Assembly: GCA_900618795.1 (NCBI GenBank) | Contig: UYJD01000004.1 | Coordinates: forward strand, 1-64,000 | Direction of reading: 5' to 3' | Source of the DNA: Cyanodermella asteris | Lineage: Eukaryota; Ascomycota; Lecanoromycetes; Ostropales; Stictidaceae | DNA length: 64,000 nt | In this document: piece after piece, positions 40,360 to 51,524 of the stretch | Layout of the letters: each line of letters opens with the position of its first letter | Position numbering within the stretch: position 1 is the first letter of the stretch | Position numbers and translations under genes: made by a program | The notes under the pieces: model-generated | Told to the model about the DNA's origin: nothing | Database searches by the model: none | Seen by the model: the letters and a program-made list of their open reading frames with translations, nothing else

Positions 40360-43300
40360 CTATCGTCGCGGCAAGTTCGCAGCCATGCGTCCTCCGCCGC
40401 CCTGTTTGATGCTCATCTTAACAATCTGCTCTGCAGCCGCGGCAGCCGCGAGGCGTTCCTTTTGCCTGCTCCTGTCCTTCAAGTAACGTTGTGCCTCGGG
40501 CCTCATGCGTAGAATTCGTAAAATCATGTCATCGCTCGGCTCGGCTTGCGCCTCTTTTCGCTTCTCCTCTTTTGCTCTCTTCATGGTGCCTAGGTTGCGA
40601 CTCAACAACACGGACTTACTTCGCCGTCCCGTGCCGGGAATTGCCAAAAGACTCGAGGGGCCTCCCATGGGTGTGAGCTGAGGAGCTGAAAAGCGGTTCT
40701 GTGCAGGACCTTCCCGCTTGTTCAGACTTGCGCTGGCCATCCTTTCTGATGTCCTGACAAGGTTCTCGGTGCTGTCAAAGTAGAAGAAATTCAGACTGTT
40801 GATGTCGTAGTATTTTGGTGATCGGAGGACATCCAACGGCACGCCGTTGACTTCTCCGGTATCAGGGTCGACTGCAGCGAAGAAGTCATACAGCAACTGT
40901 TGCCAGCGGAAAACAATATCGAGCTCTTGCTGGGTTAGTGGCTTCTGCGTGGAGGGCTTGTCGGAAAGTGGTGGTACACAGAGCGACTCGATGGTCGACA
41001 GAACTTCCTTCCAGAGGCGAGTCATGACCGAGATCATGGCCGCTCTTGTCAAGGTCTGATTCATGATGGCAAAGTTGTCATCAAAGTAAACGAACAGGGG
41101 TTGGAGAGCATCTGCGATTTGTGCCTGTGTCGGTGCTGCTGGTGGGGCAGCTGTGGGAAGACCAACGTTAATCCTATTGCGTGACAAAAAGCCCGAGACT
41201 GCTGAGAGCTGTGTGCTGATTCCTTTGGATAACAAGCTCTTGAGTGTTCGTCGCGATAAAATATAGTTGATGTACGCCGACAATTTGTCCGTGATGCTTC
41301 GAGTCATATCACGTTCGGTTCTCTTCAGAGTTCTGAACGTCTTTCCGTAGTAGAACTGAATGTCATCGCGCTCGCCTTCCATGTTGACTCTCAGAAGCAA
41401 GCGCCCTTGCGTGTCGAGGTCCAGCCAGTATTCTCGCGGCATGAAGTCAGAAAAGTGCGACGGATCCAGCTTGATCGATGTCCTTCCGACACAGTCGTGA
41501 TCTCCAAGAGTGTCCCAATCCCAGACGGTGGCAATCACGTTCACCGGCCCAGATGTTGTAATATCAACAGTCTCATCCCATCGTGGGTTGAGGTTCCCAT
41601 GAATGATGCGCGTCTTGGCAAGTCGCTTCTGATGCTCATCACCGAGAACAACATACGGATCACTCAGACCATTGATGTCACAGGCTTTGAGATCCTCAGC
41701 TTCGACAATCTTGATAGTGAAGACGTATCGTGTGACCTTGCGCAGTCGCTGATTGATCGGAGGCGCGTTCCTGGATATCACATCAACGCAGGCATCGACG
41801 TTCATCTCCTTCTCAATCTTGTCGAGCTGTCTACTAGCATACTCGATGTCGTTGAGCTTGACGAACGACGTGGCGTAGAAATTAAAGGGCTCGATGCGCT
41901 CGCGTTGAGTCCATGCATCCTTCGCCATTTGCATCCATCGTTCCTGTCTCGATTGGTTCGCTGCCGCCTCCTGTTCTGGTGTCAACCTGTCCATTTCTGC
42001 TGTGAATTTCTGGTTCACGACTTCGCAATACCGAGCCAGGCCAGCACCAACAATCCTCGATAGTGCGGTCATGAACTTGGCATACTGCAAATCGTTGTCC
42101 CACTGTAGATCGGCAATCTTTTCAATCGCTTGGTTGAAAGACGAAAAGATATCAATGACAGACACACTGTGCCGCTGTTCTTCGTCTGGTATGTCACCCT
42201 CTACGCACCGCACCTTGAATTCGTCCTGCTTGATGGCGTTATCAATCCAGCTGGTGATTGCGTCTTCAGTTGTCTTGATCCATCTCCATACGAAAACTTG
42301 CAAGATGTCCTCGATTTGGAAAGCGAACGCCTCGTCTGGTAAGGCGTCAGAATGAATGTTCCGGATTTCTACCATCTCCTTGTACAAGATGAAGCCGTCT
42401 TCCAAAGGTGCTTCCTCTCCCCTACTTCGGTAGACCTCAAGCACTCTCCCAACAATGTCTTTTGAGTCCTCAGCGTACAAAGGCAGGAGTGTCTGAAGCA
42501 AGGTTACAAGTGGATTCACGCCCATGATGACGGGGTTTTTCCGATATCGCTTTTGTATACGTGCGCTCAGGCCTGTCACAGCTTTTCCGACCTCAATGAT
42601 ATGGAAAAACTCCCAGTCTTGTTCTTCTTTGGGCAGGTTCCTGTCCAAGAATGATCGGTACATGTCTTGGGCACGACCCCTAAGGGCATTTTCTAAAGCG
42701 TTCTGGAATTCCACCTCGCCATCTCTGGACTTGTGGAAGGCTTGATCCATCTCGATATGCTCGCCGATAATCAGAAGAATAGGTCCCGGTGACGGCGGTT
42801 TGGGGTCGTAGCATTGTTGCAAGACTTCCATGAGATCGCGCAAGAGTGCCGTATGCAGTGTGTTGAGAATCTGTTGATGCAAGGTAAAGTCCGAAATAGG
42901 CCATCTGGAACGATTCTCGAACAGGTCTGCGAACACATTTGGATCTTTGCCTTTCTCCGGCAACGGAGCCTTTGCAAATTGAAACGCCGCATCAAGCTGA
43001 TCCAGACTCAAATCGTTGTTCAAGAACTTTTCTCGGACAACATCGAGGAACAAGACCACCCGAGATACGTACGGAATGCGCCAGCGCAAACAGAGCTCGT
43101 TGAGAAGTTCGGTCGACTGCTTGGATAAGAGAATTGAACTGGTGCCGTCGATCGCATCGGATCCCTGGAGGGAAGAATCTTGGAGGTCATGGCTCAGACA
43201 AGCATTCAGAACAGCTTTGTAATACGACCTTGGATCTGCGGGGATGAAGGTGAACGTATGGTCCTCAGCTTCAGTTGGGGCCATCTCCCCAGACGAGCCC

Positions 43301-44475
43301 ATGTAGCTCATGTCCACAGGTTGATGGAGTATATATGGATTGTCGGGCTCTGCCATCGCCTGCCGGGACATGTCTACGGGCGCAGAGTTCATGTGGTCTG
43401 GCCTTGTAGGCACTAGACTGAAATTGGCCTGATTGTGGACACTGGTCATCTTGGCCAGCTCGGGATATGACTGGACAATTGCCAAGATCATTTGTGAGAG
43501 GTCAGGAGCTTCGCCTCTTTTCCATGTGTCATACGCGTCCTCGATATCGAAATCATCGCTTCGTAATGTCTTTGGCGAGTTGACGTTCAAAAGTGTCTGA
43601 TAGGTCTTGATGTCCTTCAGAGCTGCCTCGGGCGTCCACTCGTCCTTGTGCCGGTTGATATCTGACTGAGCCATCGAGTTCGTCACGCCGAAAATTCGAG
43701 CAACTACCTGGACCACAGGCATATCTTTCACGTCCATGCTCAGCGGAACAATCACCTCGATCGTTTGTGTGCCCGAACCCGATGTCAAATCTTGGTCGTT
43801 GGCCAATAGCTTTTGCTCCATCGTTTGAAGTCTGCTTGCGAGCTCAGGTCGATCACTGACCCAGTCCTCGTCTCTCAAGATCCTGGTAATCAGCCTTACG
43901 AAGAGAGCGACGTGCCTGTCTGCCAGCATTTTCCAACTCAAGTCACCAGGAGCCTTCCCCTTCTGCAGCTCGCTTGTAGCCTTGCTGAAGAAGATAAGCA
44001 CCAAGTCTTCCACACGCCGGTCCTTTTCCATGCGTTTCCTGAATCCAGGCTCCATGAAAGCATTCAAAGCACTTGCGAACGTCCGCTTCACCGAGGCATC
44101 CTTGTATTCCGGGCTTGCCTCCAGACCTATCATGACATTGCTCAGCCTCTTGATCAGGACATCCATGAACCTGCTTGGAAACCGTGTGCTCTTGCTGTCC
44201 CGAATCAAACTAAAATCCTTCATGAGATCGTGAATGGAGGTGCTCGACTTCTGAGCCGGCTGAGGGGCAGGGACATGCTGTGTCCTTTTCGCCCTGGGTT
44301 GCAGCTGGTAGACCAGGAAGGTGACCCTGAGAGCTGATAGATATGCATCGTTTGCGGAGACGAGACGCTTGCGAAAGTAGGAGCTTGTTCGATTGTGACC
44401 GGACCTGCCGTTGGACTGGGACTGTAAGCTGTCGATACGCCGATTGATGGGACGGCCATTAGAAGAGGTCGACAT
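40360..44475 (-). CDS. C2 domain and Munc13-homology protein (Git1-like)
   Basis: Single-exon gene for 1371 residues; ATG at 44473-44475 (MSTSSNGRPINRR). The N-terminal 450 residues are helical with basic stretches. A Munc13-homology region with the WIKTTEDAITSWIDNAI helix precedes a C2 domain at about residues 915-1040. The C2 domain is seen in YVFTIKIVEAEDLKACDING, LSDPYVVLGDE, NPRWDETVDI and VWDWDTLGDHDCVG; the Asp residues of the Ca2+-binding loops are present. A second MHD-like region and a basic, Ala-rich tail follow. This order (MHD1-C2-MHD2) and length match fission yeast Git1, which acts in glucose/cAMP signalling, and related fungal proteins. Vesicle tethering by analogy with Munc13 is possible; the cellular role in filamentous fungi is inference. 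Confidence 0.88.
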   Translation of the reverse strand: MSTSSNGRPINRRIDSLQSQSNGRSGHNRTSSYFRKRLVSANDAYLSALRVTFLVYQLQPRAKRTQHVPAPQPAQKSSTSIHDLMKDFSLIRDSKSTRFPSRFMDVLIKRLSNVMIGLEASPEYKDASVKRTFASALNAFMEPGFRKRMEKDRRVEDLVLIFFSKATSELQKGKAPGDLSWKMLADRHVALFVRLITRILRDEDWVSDRPELASRLQTMEQKLLANDQDLTSGSGTQTIEVIVPLSMDVKDMPVVQVVARIFGVTNSMAQSDINRHKDEWTPEAALKDIKTYQTLLNVNSPKTLRSDDFDIEDAYDTWKRGEAPDLSQMILAIVQSYPELAKMTSVHNQANFSLVPTRPDHMNSAPVDMSRQAMAEPDNPYILHQPVDMSYMGSSGEMAPTEAEDHTFTFIPADPRSYYKAVLNACLSHDLQDSSLQGSDAIDGTSSILLSKQSTELLNELCLRWRIPYVSRVVLFLDVVREKFLNNDLSLDQLDAAFQFAKAPLPEKGKDPNVFADLFENRSRWPISDFTLHQQILNTLHTALLRDLMEVLQQCYDPKPPSPGPILLIIGEHIEMDQAFHKSRDGEVEFQNALENALRGRAQDMYRSFLDRNLPKEEQDWEFFHIIEVGKAVTGLSARIQKRYRKNPVIMGVNPLVTLLQTLLPLYAEDSKDIVGRVLEVYRSRGEEAPLEDGFILYKEMVEIRNIHSDALPDEAFAFQIEDILQVFVWRWIKTTEDAITSWIDNAIKQDEFKVRCVEGDIPDEEQRHSVSVIDIFSSFNQAIEKIADLQWDNDLQYAKFMTALSRIVGAGLARYCEVVNQKFTAEMDRLTPEQEAAANQSRQERWMQMAKDAWTQRERIEPFNFYATSFVKLNDIEYASRQLDKIEKEMNVDACVDVISRNAPPINQRLRKVTRYVFTIKIVEAEDLKACDINGLSDPYVVLGDEHQKRLAKTRIIHGNLNPRWDETVDITTSGPVNVIATVWDWDTLGDHDCVGRTSIKLDPSHFSDFMPREYWLDLDTQGRLLLRVNMEGERDDIQFYYGKTFRTLKRTERDMTRSITDKLSAYINYILSRRTLKSLLSKGISTQLSAVSGFLSRNRINVGLPTAAPPAAPTQAQIADALQPLFVYFDDNFAIMNQTLTRAAMISVMTRLWKEVLSTIESLCVPPLSDKPSTQKPLTQQELDIVFRWQQLLYDFFAAVDPDTGEVNGVPLDVLRSPKYYDINSLNFFYFDSTENLVRTSERMASASLNKREGPAQNRFSAPQLTPMGGPSSLLAIPGTGRRSKSVLLSRNLGTMKRAKEEKRKEAQAEPSDDMILRILRMRPEAQRYLKDRSRQKERLAAAAAAEQIVKMSIKQGGGGRMAANLPRR

Positions 44476-45451
44476 GTTGCTGTGTTGTAAGGAGCTCGTT
44501 CGGGAGCCAGCCCCAAGGTGCTCGTCGGCGCAAGGATATTAGTATTGATCCTCTCATGTGTCAGATGCGTGACGTCGATTGTGCGGACAATTGTGTGCCG
44601 CTGGTCGCGGTCGCCACTGCTGCCTTGCCCTGTCCTGCTCTTTGCTGTAGCTTCGCGCAACGCTGCTGCGGCCGTGAATGGGGAGGACAAGGGGCCCTTT
44701 GATCGATGCAAGTCTCATCACTGGAAGTGTTTCGGCTGGGGCATGGCCATGGCAACAGGCATGAACCCGCGGCGGGGGCGCTTGGGCAGCTGGCTCGGGT
44801 CATCTGAAAAGGGTCTTGCCGCAGCCGATCAGGAGCCGCAGCCCTGCTCTGGAGTCTAAACATACGCTGTTCCACCTGTTGTCTTTACGAGAACCATGGC
44901 TGCTTCGTTATTGAGATACGAGGCGAGCTCACATGAGAAACGGGGCACGTTGTGGCAGATATTGATCATTACGACACCTTGAGGATATTCCCAATCCATG
45001 GCCAAGTTCTCTCAAATGGCTGCCCTCGACTGCTGTTACAGCTCACGACCACAATAGATCCATGGCATCTGTCCTTTGGGATGGATGGTGTAGTACATGG
45101 CCCCTCACTACAAAGCTCCAGCGCCAATCATGGGCTCTTCTGCTTTCACTGTTGCGCATGTGAATCTTCGAGACTGGTAAGCTGGTGGTGTAAACCTATT
45201 TCCTGCCAGAGAATACAGGCGCTTATCATGGAGGCATGTGATAACCTGTTTTCTTCTATCTTGTCTTCGGGTTTATAGACTCCTACAAGTTAACTGAGCA
45301 GCGACCTTGCTGATAGCACCAAAGCCGCCAACCAAGCTCTTGGTTGGCGTGACGGCTTCTGAAGGACGGCGGAGCACTCTTCCGATAGATTTCTCCACCT
45401 GCATTGTTCAGTCGTCCTCGCCAGTCCAGCACAACCATCAACACAAGCACG
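44476..45451. promoter_or_regulatory. Divergent intergenic region
   Basis: About 975 bases between two genes that start away from each other, so it contains both promoters. No further gene is supported. Confidence 0.5.
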
Positions 45452-46237
45452 ATGGTCAAACCCTTATCATTCAAGGGCGACAAGAAGCACAAGAAGCGCA
45501 AGCGTCAGGATGCCGACCAAGATGAGTCGCGAACGGTCGCACAGGCGACACCTTCTGAGGCTCCTGTCGACGACGACAGCTGGGTGAGCGCCGAAGCTGC
45601 CGGCGACGTCACTGGGCCTATTGTCCTAGTCCTCCCTACCTCACCTCCTTCATGCCTCGCCTGCGATATCAATGGCAAGGTATTCCCGCTCGAACTGGAG
45701 AATATGGTCGAAGGCGATCCCAGCACCGCCGAGCCTCATGATGTTCGACAAGTCTGGGTGGCCACAAAGGTTGCCGGCAGCGAACATACGAATATGAAAG
45801 GGCACCATGGAAAATACCTGGCTTGCGACAAATTTGGCATATTGAGTGCGATGCGCGAAGCAGTAGCTAACGAGGAGAACTTCTTCTGCATACCATCGAG
45901 CGATTCGCCCGGTATGTTCAACGTGCAGACTGAACGAGAGACTTTCTTGACAGTAGTTGAGGACAAGAAGGGAAACGAGGTGAGAGGAGATGCAGAAAGC
46001 ATTGAATTCAACAACACCTTGCGGATCCGCATGCAGGCGAGGTTCAAACCAAAATTGCAGGCCAGCAAAGAAGAGAAGGCACGCGAGAAGATCAGCAGGA
46101 AGGAACTTGAAGAAGCTGTCGGACGCCGGCTGGAGGATGAAGAGGTCAGGAGGCTGAAGAGGGCTCGAAGAGAAGGGAACTATCACGAAGCTATCCTTGA
46201 CGCTCGGGTGAAGAACAAGCACGACAAATACACATGA
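45452..46237 (+). CDS. FRG1-like protein
   Basis: Intronless, 261 residues, ATG at 45452. The start MVKPLSFKGDKKHKKRKRQD is the N-terminal Lys-rich nuclear signal of FRG1. The FRG1 beta-trefoil domain occupies about residues 60-195, with GPIVLVLPT, VRQVWVATKVAGSEH, KYLACDKFGILSA and FFCIPSSDSPGMFNVQ. The C-terminus is a charged helix (ARFKPKLQASKEEKAREKIS) and ends in a second Lys/Arg-rich patch. FRG1 proteins are nuclear/nucleolar, bind RNA and actin, and associate with the spliceosome. Length fits the family (about 260). The chosen ATG is supported by the conserved basic start. Confidence 0.93.
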   Translation: MVKPLSFKGDKKHKKRKRQDADQDESRTVAQATPSEAPVDDDSWVSAEAAGDVTGPIVLVLPTSPPSCLACDINGKVFPLELENMVEGDPSTAEPHDVRQVWVATKVAGSEHTNMKGHHGKYLACDKFGILSAMREAVANEENFFCIPSSDSPGMFNVQTERETFLTVVEDKKGNEVRGDAESIEFNNTLRIRMQARFKPKLQASKEEKAREKISRKELEEAVGRRLEDEEVRRLKRARREGNYHEAILDARVKNKHDKYT

Positions 46238-46797
46238 GACTCAAGTGTTGAAACGCTGACCGTGATCAAAATGATGCAGTCCATGTACCTGGGGGAGTCT
46301 GTCGGCAACTACATGACAGTCAGACAACGGGCATCTAAGCCATCAGCTCAGCGCTTGCCTTCTGAGGCTCTGGACGCAATGCACCGCTGCAGCTTTGTTT
46401 CAGGCTCGCAGCAGTATCTCAGATGATTGGCAATGGATAAACAGTTGGCAGATATCTCGACTCTGGTTAGCCAGCGTCAGAACGGTCGAGTCTGAACACC
46501 GCTCATCAACAGTCTCAGGTAGGGCCCGACTAGTTCCCTCTGGCGCTTCTCCCAAAGTGCTAGTTCGTGGTTGCATCGGCGGAAAGTCATTATATTTCGT
46601 TTGATTTATGCTCTATACAACGTGCCGAGCTTCGGCCATACCATTCTCCTCCAGCGTTGTCGTAAGCTGACCGATGATCAAAGAAAACAGCCGTCGCAAT
46701 TTTTGGGGGAATTTCATTTCAAACTATCGTCGCCCATTTCAGCCCTTCCAACATCGCCTGTACCGACACAGGCCCAGAAGTCGATCAAACAGCTCGC
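46238..46797. other. Convergent intergenic region
   Basis: About 560 bases between the ends of the FRG1-like gene and the hydrophobin gene. No gene is seen. Confidence 0.5.
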
Positions 46798-47178
46798 TCA
46801 CAACGAGATGGGGTCGCAAGCAACGTTGACAAGGCCCTATACAGAACAATTAGTTTTGCAGTTCATGAGGTCGGTAAGAGCGTCTAGACTTACGTTCATG
46901 TCTCCTGTGCAGCATGCAGCTTGGTTGCCACCGCAGGCGTGGTCCAGGATGCCGTTGGCACCGATCACATTGATAGGAAGCTGGTCACAGTTGCCACCAA
47001 GGAGACCGGACAGTAAGCCTCCCAGAATGCTGCCATCAGAGGAGTCCTGGCCCTTGCTGTTGCAGCATGACAAGACCTGGCCGTTACCACAACCGGATGC
47101 GGCCTGACGGGTGCGGAGCTGGCCAGCGGAGACCGCGACGGCAGCGGTGAGAATGGTGTAGATGGTCTGGAGCTGCAT
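46798..47178 (-). CDS. Class I hydrophobin
   Basis: Two exons, 47178-46894 and 46836-46798, with a 57-nt intron (GTAAGT...CTAAT...TATAG); 107 residues. A signal peptide (MQLQTIYTILTAAVAVSAG) precedes the eight-Cys hydrophobin pattern: Cys 30, 38-39, 64, 82, 89-90 and 102. The second exon encodes only GLVNVACDPISL and supplies the eighth Cys. Without splicing the frame reads into the intron and gives a wrong tail. Spacing between Cys3 and Cys4 (24) and the hydrophobic ILGGLLSGLLGG loop favour class I. Hydrophobins self-assemble into amphipathic films on aerial hyphae and spores. Regulation is likely developmental. Confidence 0.94.
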
Positions 47179-48921
47179 TGTGAATGGTTGTTGTTTTGAA
47201 GTGTGTTATTGAGGTGCTTGGAAGGGATTCGACGTGATGGTATTGGAATTCACTTGAAAGTGGCTGTGAGGGAAGGAAAGGGGTAAGAAGGACATTGACG
47301 TCCGCTATATAGCTTGTTGGCTCGCCCGTGCGCTTTTTGAAATTGTACTCTGCATGCAGTCTCAGGCGGTGCCAGGACGAGGCGCAATCAGAGCAGCTGA
47401 GACATCGACGTCGTCGGGCTGCTCAAAGAAGCTCAATTGAGTCGGAGCTGGGAGCCAAGCTTAACCCTGGGACCATTTCAGGCTTAGCATTGCGGCTGTC
47501 TCAAGTTTTCTGCACCGGACCATCGCCCTCAAAGCCCCGCCTGCTCGGCCCGCGTCTCAAATTCACTCGAATCGGCCGCCAACGTCAAAACGATGCAAGC
47601 GTCGAAGTCTTGTTTGTTGTCACTATTTGTGAGCCTTGTGGACTGCACTGGACGCGTGTAAGAGCTGTTGGACTATCTCAATATTGCAGAGCGACGTTGG
47701 GAACGCGGTTTGCGGAACTTCGAATTCAAGTGTTCAAGACACGATTCATCTGACGAAGAGTTCCACCTGACTATTGTCGCGAGGGTCGATATGCGAGTTC
47801 CGATCTCAAGGCGCTTCGCTCTCAACAGCGATCGTGAGATGCACCGAGACCTCGAAGTGCGCATATGACCAGCCTTCAGTTCAGTGTGAGGGTAAGGTCC
47901 AATGTTGAGATTGGCGGACGTGGCTTCCCACCACGCGTAGGTCTCGTAAAGGGCGCATGTGGAAGCAATGTTTCGAAGTCCAAATTGAAGTTTCAGTTCG
48001 GGAGCAACGACAAGCTCCGAACCACGGGTGTAGAGCTAGCTTGCGGGCGCTTTGCCGTACTGGACGACTTTGTTCTCTCGCTGTCTTTCACCGTACCATT
48101 GGCTACAGACTGGTATGTCTTACGCCTCCTTTGTCGTGCATGAAAACTCCACGCCGACTCGGAGCTCGGAACCGTTTCCCCAAGCAATAAGCATGAATGG
48201 AATTCGTAATTGCCATATAATCTTGTGGTTCAGAGCGGAATCCTGGCACAATGCTCTCCGGTCGCTCCAAGGGTGCACTTGTGTGATCGTGAGTCTTCAA
48301 ATTTTCTGGCAATTGCGCCGTGGTCCGGGCAGGCCGGTTGACGCGTTGTCGATCATGACTGAGACATGCATGGGGGTTGGGGCAACAGAATCCCTATCAG
48401 GTTAGGGGAAGACTTAGGGGTCATTGCGGCTGATGAAGGTCTCCAAAGCCGATTTCAAAAAGTCAAGCACGATATTGATGCATTGTGATCTGTTGAGCTT
48501 TCCCATATTGAGGGGATGAATGTGTGAGACGACTCAACAGGGACAGGCCGAAGAATCAAGCAGCCATGGCTGTTGACAGTACACATGATCTCGTCGATGT
48601 TCATGATCAACGACAAGTCATCGATCTTCAGCGTGAGGAACATAATGTTGGTGCCAAAGCCGGTGATCGACGCGATGCGATTGAGTCAGCGCTGGTGCTA
48701 CCGCTCGAGAAGGAGTCGGAAAACAACAGTTTCAACACGTCGATCAGACAAGAGCAGGCGCAAGTATTCGTCTACATTGAATTCGGAACAGGAAGCATAA
48801 AGCTCAGGCAAATACATTGGGATGCGCAAGGGGGCGTCCGGCTGACGACGCATGCATCATGGGGAAAGAAGACCAAGGCGGGTGTGTGAAAGCCGTAGCG
48901 CACGTACGATTGAAAACACCT
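47179..48921. other. Intergenic region
   Basis: About 1.74 kb. The first 150 bases are the hydrophobin promoter and leader. The rest has only short frames on both strands without domains; nothing else is recognised. Confidence 0.45.
47305..47312 (-). promoter_or_regulatory. TATA box of the hydrophobin gene
   Basis: CTATATAG lies about 127 bases upstream of the hydrophobin start codon. The position fits a strongly expressed, TATA-driven gene with a leader of about 90-100 bases. It is a motif match only. Confidence 0.4.
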
Positions 48922-49206
48922 CTAGAAGTCCTTGCTAAACGACTGGTTCACGGCTTTCCAGACATACCCGGAAAAGTTCGCTAGCCGCGAGTTCTGTAGG
49001 TATTTAGCATAATGTCCATCGACGTAAACATACAAGTGATAGTGAAAACAGAAGCTGAAGTACTTGCGCAACGACTTTTGCCTACCGCGTTGAGACGCCG
49101 CACCGGCTGTGCCAAAACGTGCCTCGGCAAGTTTCCAGCCAGCGTCCAAGCTCGTTCTGATGCTTTGCTGAAGTATGCACAGGTCCGCCTGAGTTATCTG
49201 TGCCAT
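48922..49206 (-). CDS. Orphan 94-residue ORF
   Basis: ATG at 49204-49206 (MAQITQADLCILQQ), 94 residues, ending NQSFSKDF. The sequence is aromatic-rich in the middle (QKSLRKYFSF, then LYVYVDGHYAKYLQ) and has no signal peptide or known domain. Its ATG is only 36 bases from the ATG of the divergent lipase gene, so the two 5' leaders must overlap. Related sequence, in the same orientation but degenerate, lies at 56600-56830 and preserves QKSLRK, a Tyr-rich stretch and V-Y-[VL]-D-x-H. Retained amino-acid similarity between two copies is the main argument that it was once coding. It may be the 3' remnant of a larger gene. Confidence 0.4.
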   Translation of the reverse strand: MAQITQADLCILQQSIRTSLDAGWKLAEARFGTAGAASQRGRQKSLRKYFSFCFHYHLYVYVDGHYAKYLQNSRLANFSGYVWKAVNQSFSKDF

Positions 49207-49242
49207 GGCGGTTGTTCTCGTCTCTTCTGGATTATTGTAAAA

Positions 49243-50379
49243 ATGGGGGATGATCCCAAGAGTGCGCTGTCTTACCGAACGGAGAGCAAGAAGGTCCCCT
49301 GGCGAGATGGCGTGCCGTTCTATACCAAACGATGGATCCCTATACCAGGACCCACGGCGAAAAGCAGCGCTCCTCGCGCACTGATAATATTCATACACGG
49401 CTTTGCGGAACACGTAGAGAGATGGAATCATGTATGGTCGAAGTTTGCGGAACGAAACGTCGAGGTCTTCGGGTTTGACCAGCGGGGGTTCGGTCAGAGC
49501 ACCCGCGAAAATGGGGGTGGTTATGCCAACACTACATTGGGTCGTCAACTGCAGGATATCGAGTTTGCGATAAACCAGGAGCGGAAGCGGCTTGATGGTT
49601 TACATGGAGATGGCATGGTCCCCATCTTTCTATATGGACACTCTATGGTGGGTCATTGAATCGCATCTTGGAACCATGGCTGATCGCGAGCTAGGGTGGA
49701 GGAGAGGTCATAGCATTCTTCACGAGACCACCGAACGCAAAAGGACCTTCTCAAGAAACTAAAGACATGGTTGCGGGTGTGATCTGCTCTGCGCCGTGGA
49801 TCATATCAACGAGTGTAAGTGCGAAGTGCGCAATTTGAACGGCTAACCTTGACGAAACGCAGCCTCCGCCCAAGATAGTTGTGAGCCTCGCCGACACGGG
49901 GTCAAAGATGTGGCCTTGGCCATACCTCCCGCTACGGACGACACTGGCTCGCAACCAACTCGCAATCGACCCGACATCTGTGGAGGAGTACAAGCGCGAC
50001 CCGCTAGTGTCTGGCAATTCCATGCTGAAGACGTTCGCGGGTCCTCTGGTAGGCGGTTACAAGATTCTTGCGAGGGAGTTTGAGAACTGGCCGGAGAGAC
50101 TCCCCATACTTATTCAGCACGGGGAGAGGGATCCGGCCACGAGTCCTCAGGCATCTCGAGCGTTCATCGACAAGATCGATTGCAGCGACAAGGAGCACAA
50201 GCTGTGGCTCGGTGTCAAGCATGAAGGACATAATGAGATTGGAACGAGCAAGGCGTTCATTGAGTATGCTGTTAAGTAAGTGCCTTGCAAGCATCGGACT
50301 GAAGTTGTAGCAAGCTGACTGATGTGTCCTTAGGTGGGTCGAAGATAGGACGCCCGGACCGGTACACGCCAGGCTATGA
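49243..50379 (+). CDS. Monoacylglycerol lipase-like alpha/beta hydrolase
   Basis: Four exons: 49243-49647, 49695-49814, 49863-50275 and 50334-50379; 327 residues. Introns are 47-58 nt. The ATG at 49243 gives MGDDPKSALSYRTESKKVPW. The fold carries the oxyanion motif IFIHGFAEHVERW, the nucleophile elbow GHSMGG (Ser134, with intron 1 falling exactly after GHSM), then QHGERDPAT (Asp265) and KHEGHNE (His298), so the Ser-Asp-His triad is complete. The layout matches Yju3-type lipases (Hydrolase_4), which release glycerol and fatty acid from monoacylglycerols on lipid droplets and ER. Exon 4 adds only KWVEDRTPGPVHARL. The gene is divergent from the orphan ORF by 36 bases. Confidence 0.9.
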
Positions 50380-51524
50380 TCCATGTGGACCGATGTGGGT
50401 GCTTCAGATAAGCGGAAGCTGCGGAAGCGAGTCAGAGCCCTCAAGATGCGTCGTTTGTAAAACCTGACTAGATTTGGGACCCCGAAATGCATCCGCCTGG
50501 TTGCACAGCTTCACTCTGGCCAGTACGAATGGGACAGAGCAATCAAGTCTTGGATTGCTAAAATTGCCAGATACAGGAGCCGTCCGTGCATAAACTTACT
50601 CCAGAATAATCGAAAGATCGCGGATTCGCCGCCGAATCCGTTGCGTAGGATCGAGCAGGATTGAACATGTCACAAAAAGTGTCGAATTTAAGCGCGCTCC
50701 AGTTTCGGCATTGGGCCACTGTCCACTGAGAGTTGTTGCGAACTTTCGATGACTACTTCTGATCGAGCGTGTTTCTCGTCCAAACTCAGACTCGGTAATT
50801 GGCAGTCTTCGCGTTTGATTCGTCGATCTCGATTGAAAGCACATGGCAATATGAAGGTCAACACGTGAGTAGGTTCATATGTACCTTAGGTACCTATGTA
50901 CGTCATATTAGTATGGGTGCGGAAGGGTTGGCCCATGCGGAGCGATCCTGCCGATCTCTTTCTTTCCTACAAACGCCGATGACGGCCCACTTCGAACTTC
51001 GAGGCCCCCTGAACAACCTGGACGTGTTGCTGCTTGTACCGGTAAGTTTTGTTCCACAGGAGGATGTGACATGGCCAAGCCAAGGATGCGTCTGCTGTTC
51101 AGGATGATTTCAACGGTAGGAAAGGCCAGGATGTCGGCCGCCTAGGATCGTCACTCAGGCTGGGGATTGTTGCCATAACGGGGCCATGAGGGTCTCGAGC
51201 TTGCACATCCGGGTTGTTTTATCTTTACCCTCGGAGTTCGCTATCTGTCCACCGATTGGGCGGATCGCGGCCTTGGGATCTGGCAAGCCAACGTTAAGAC
51301 GAACCAGCAGGTAGAGCCTTATCAGTTGCACTCTAGCCCAACCATTCACCGCGATTGACCGCGGATAGTCTCCGCGGCACCGTAGTTCGTGATGGAGGCA
51401 AAGTGCGACAGTAATACCAGAGCCCCAGCACCTTTGTGTGCTCTGGCATCATCCTGTACTCTCTGCTTTTGACGTGCTTGACCTTTCGATCTTCTGTATT
51501 ATCATCTTGATTTCGCACGACACA
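50380..51524. other. Intergenic region
   Basis: About 1.1 kb. It contains an imperfect palindrome at about 50876-50902 built from repeated GTACCT/AGGTAC steps. It serves as the 3' flank of the lipase gene and the promoter of the S33 hydrolase. No gene is supported. Confidence 0.45.
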
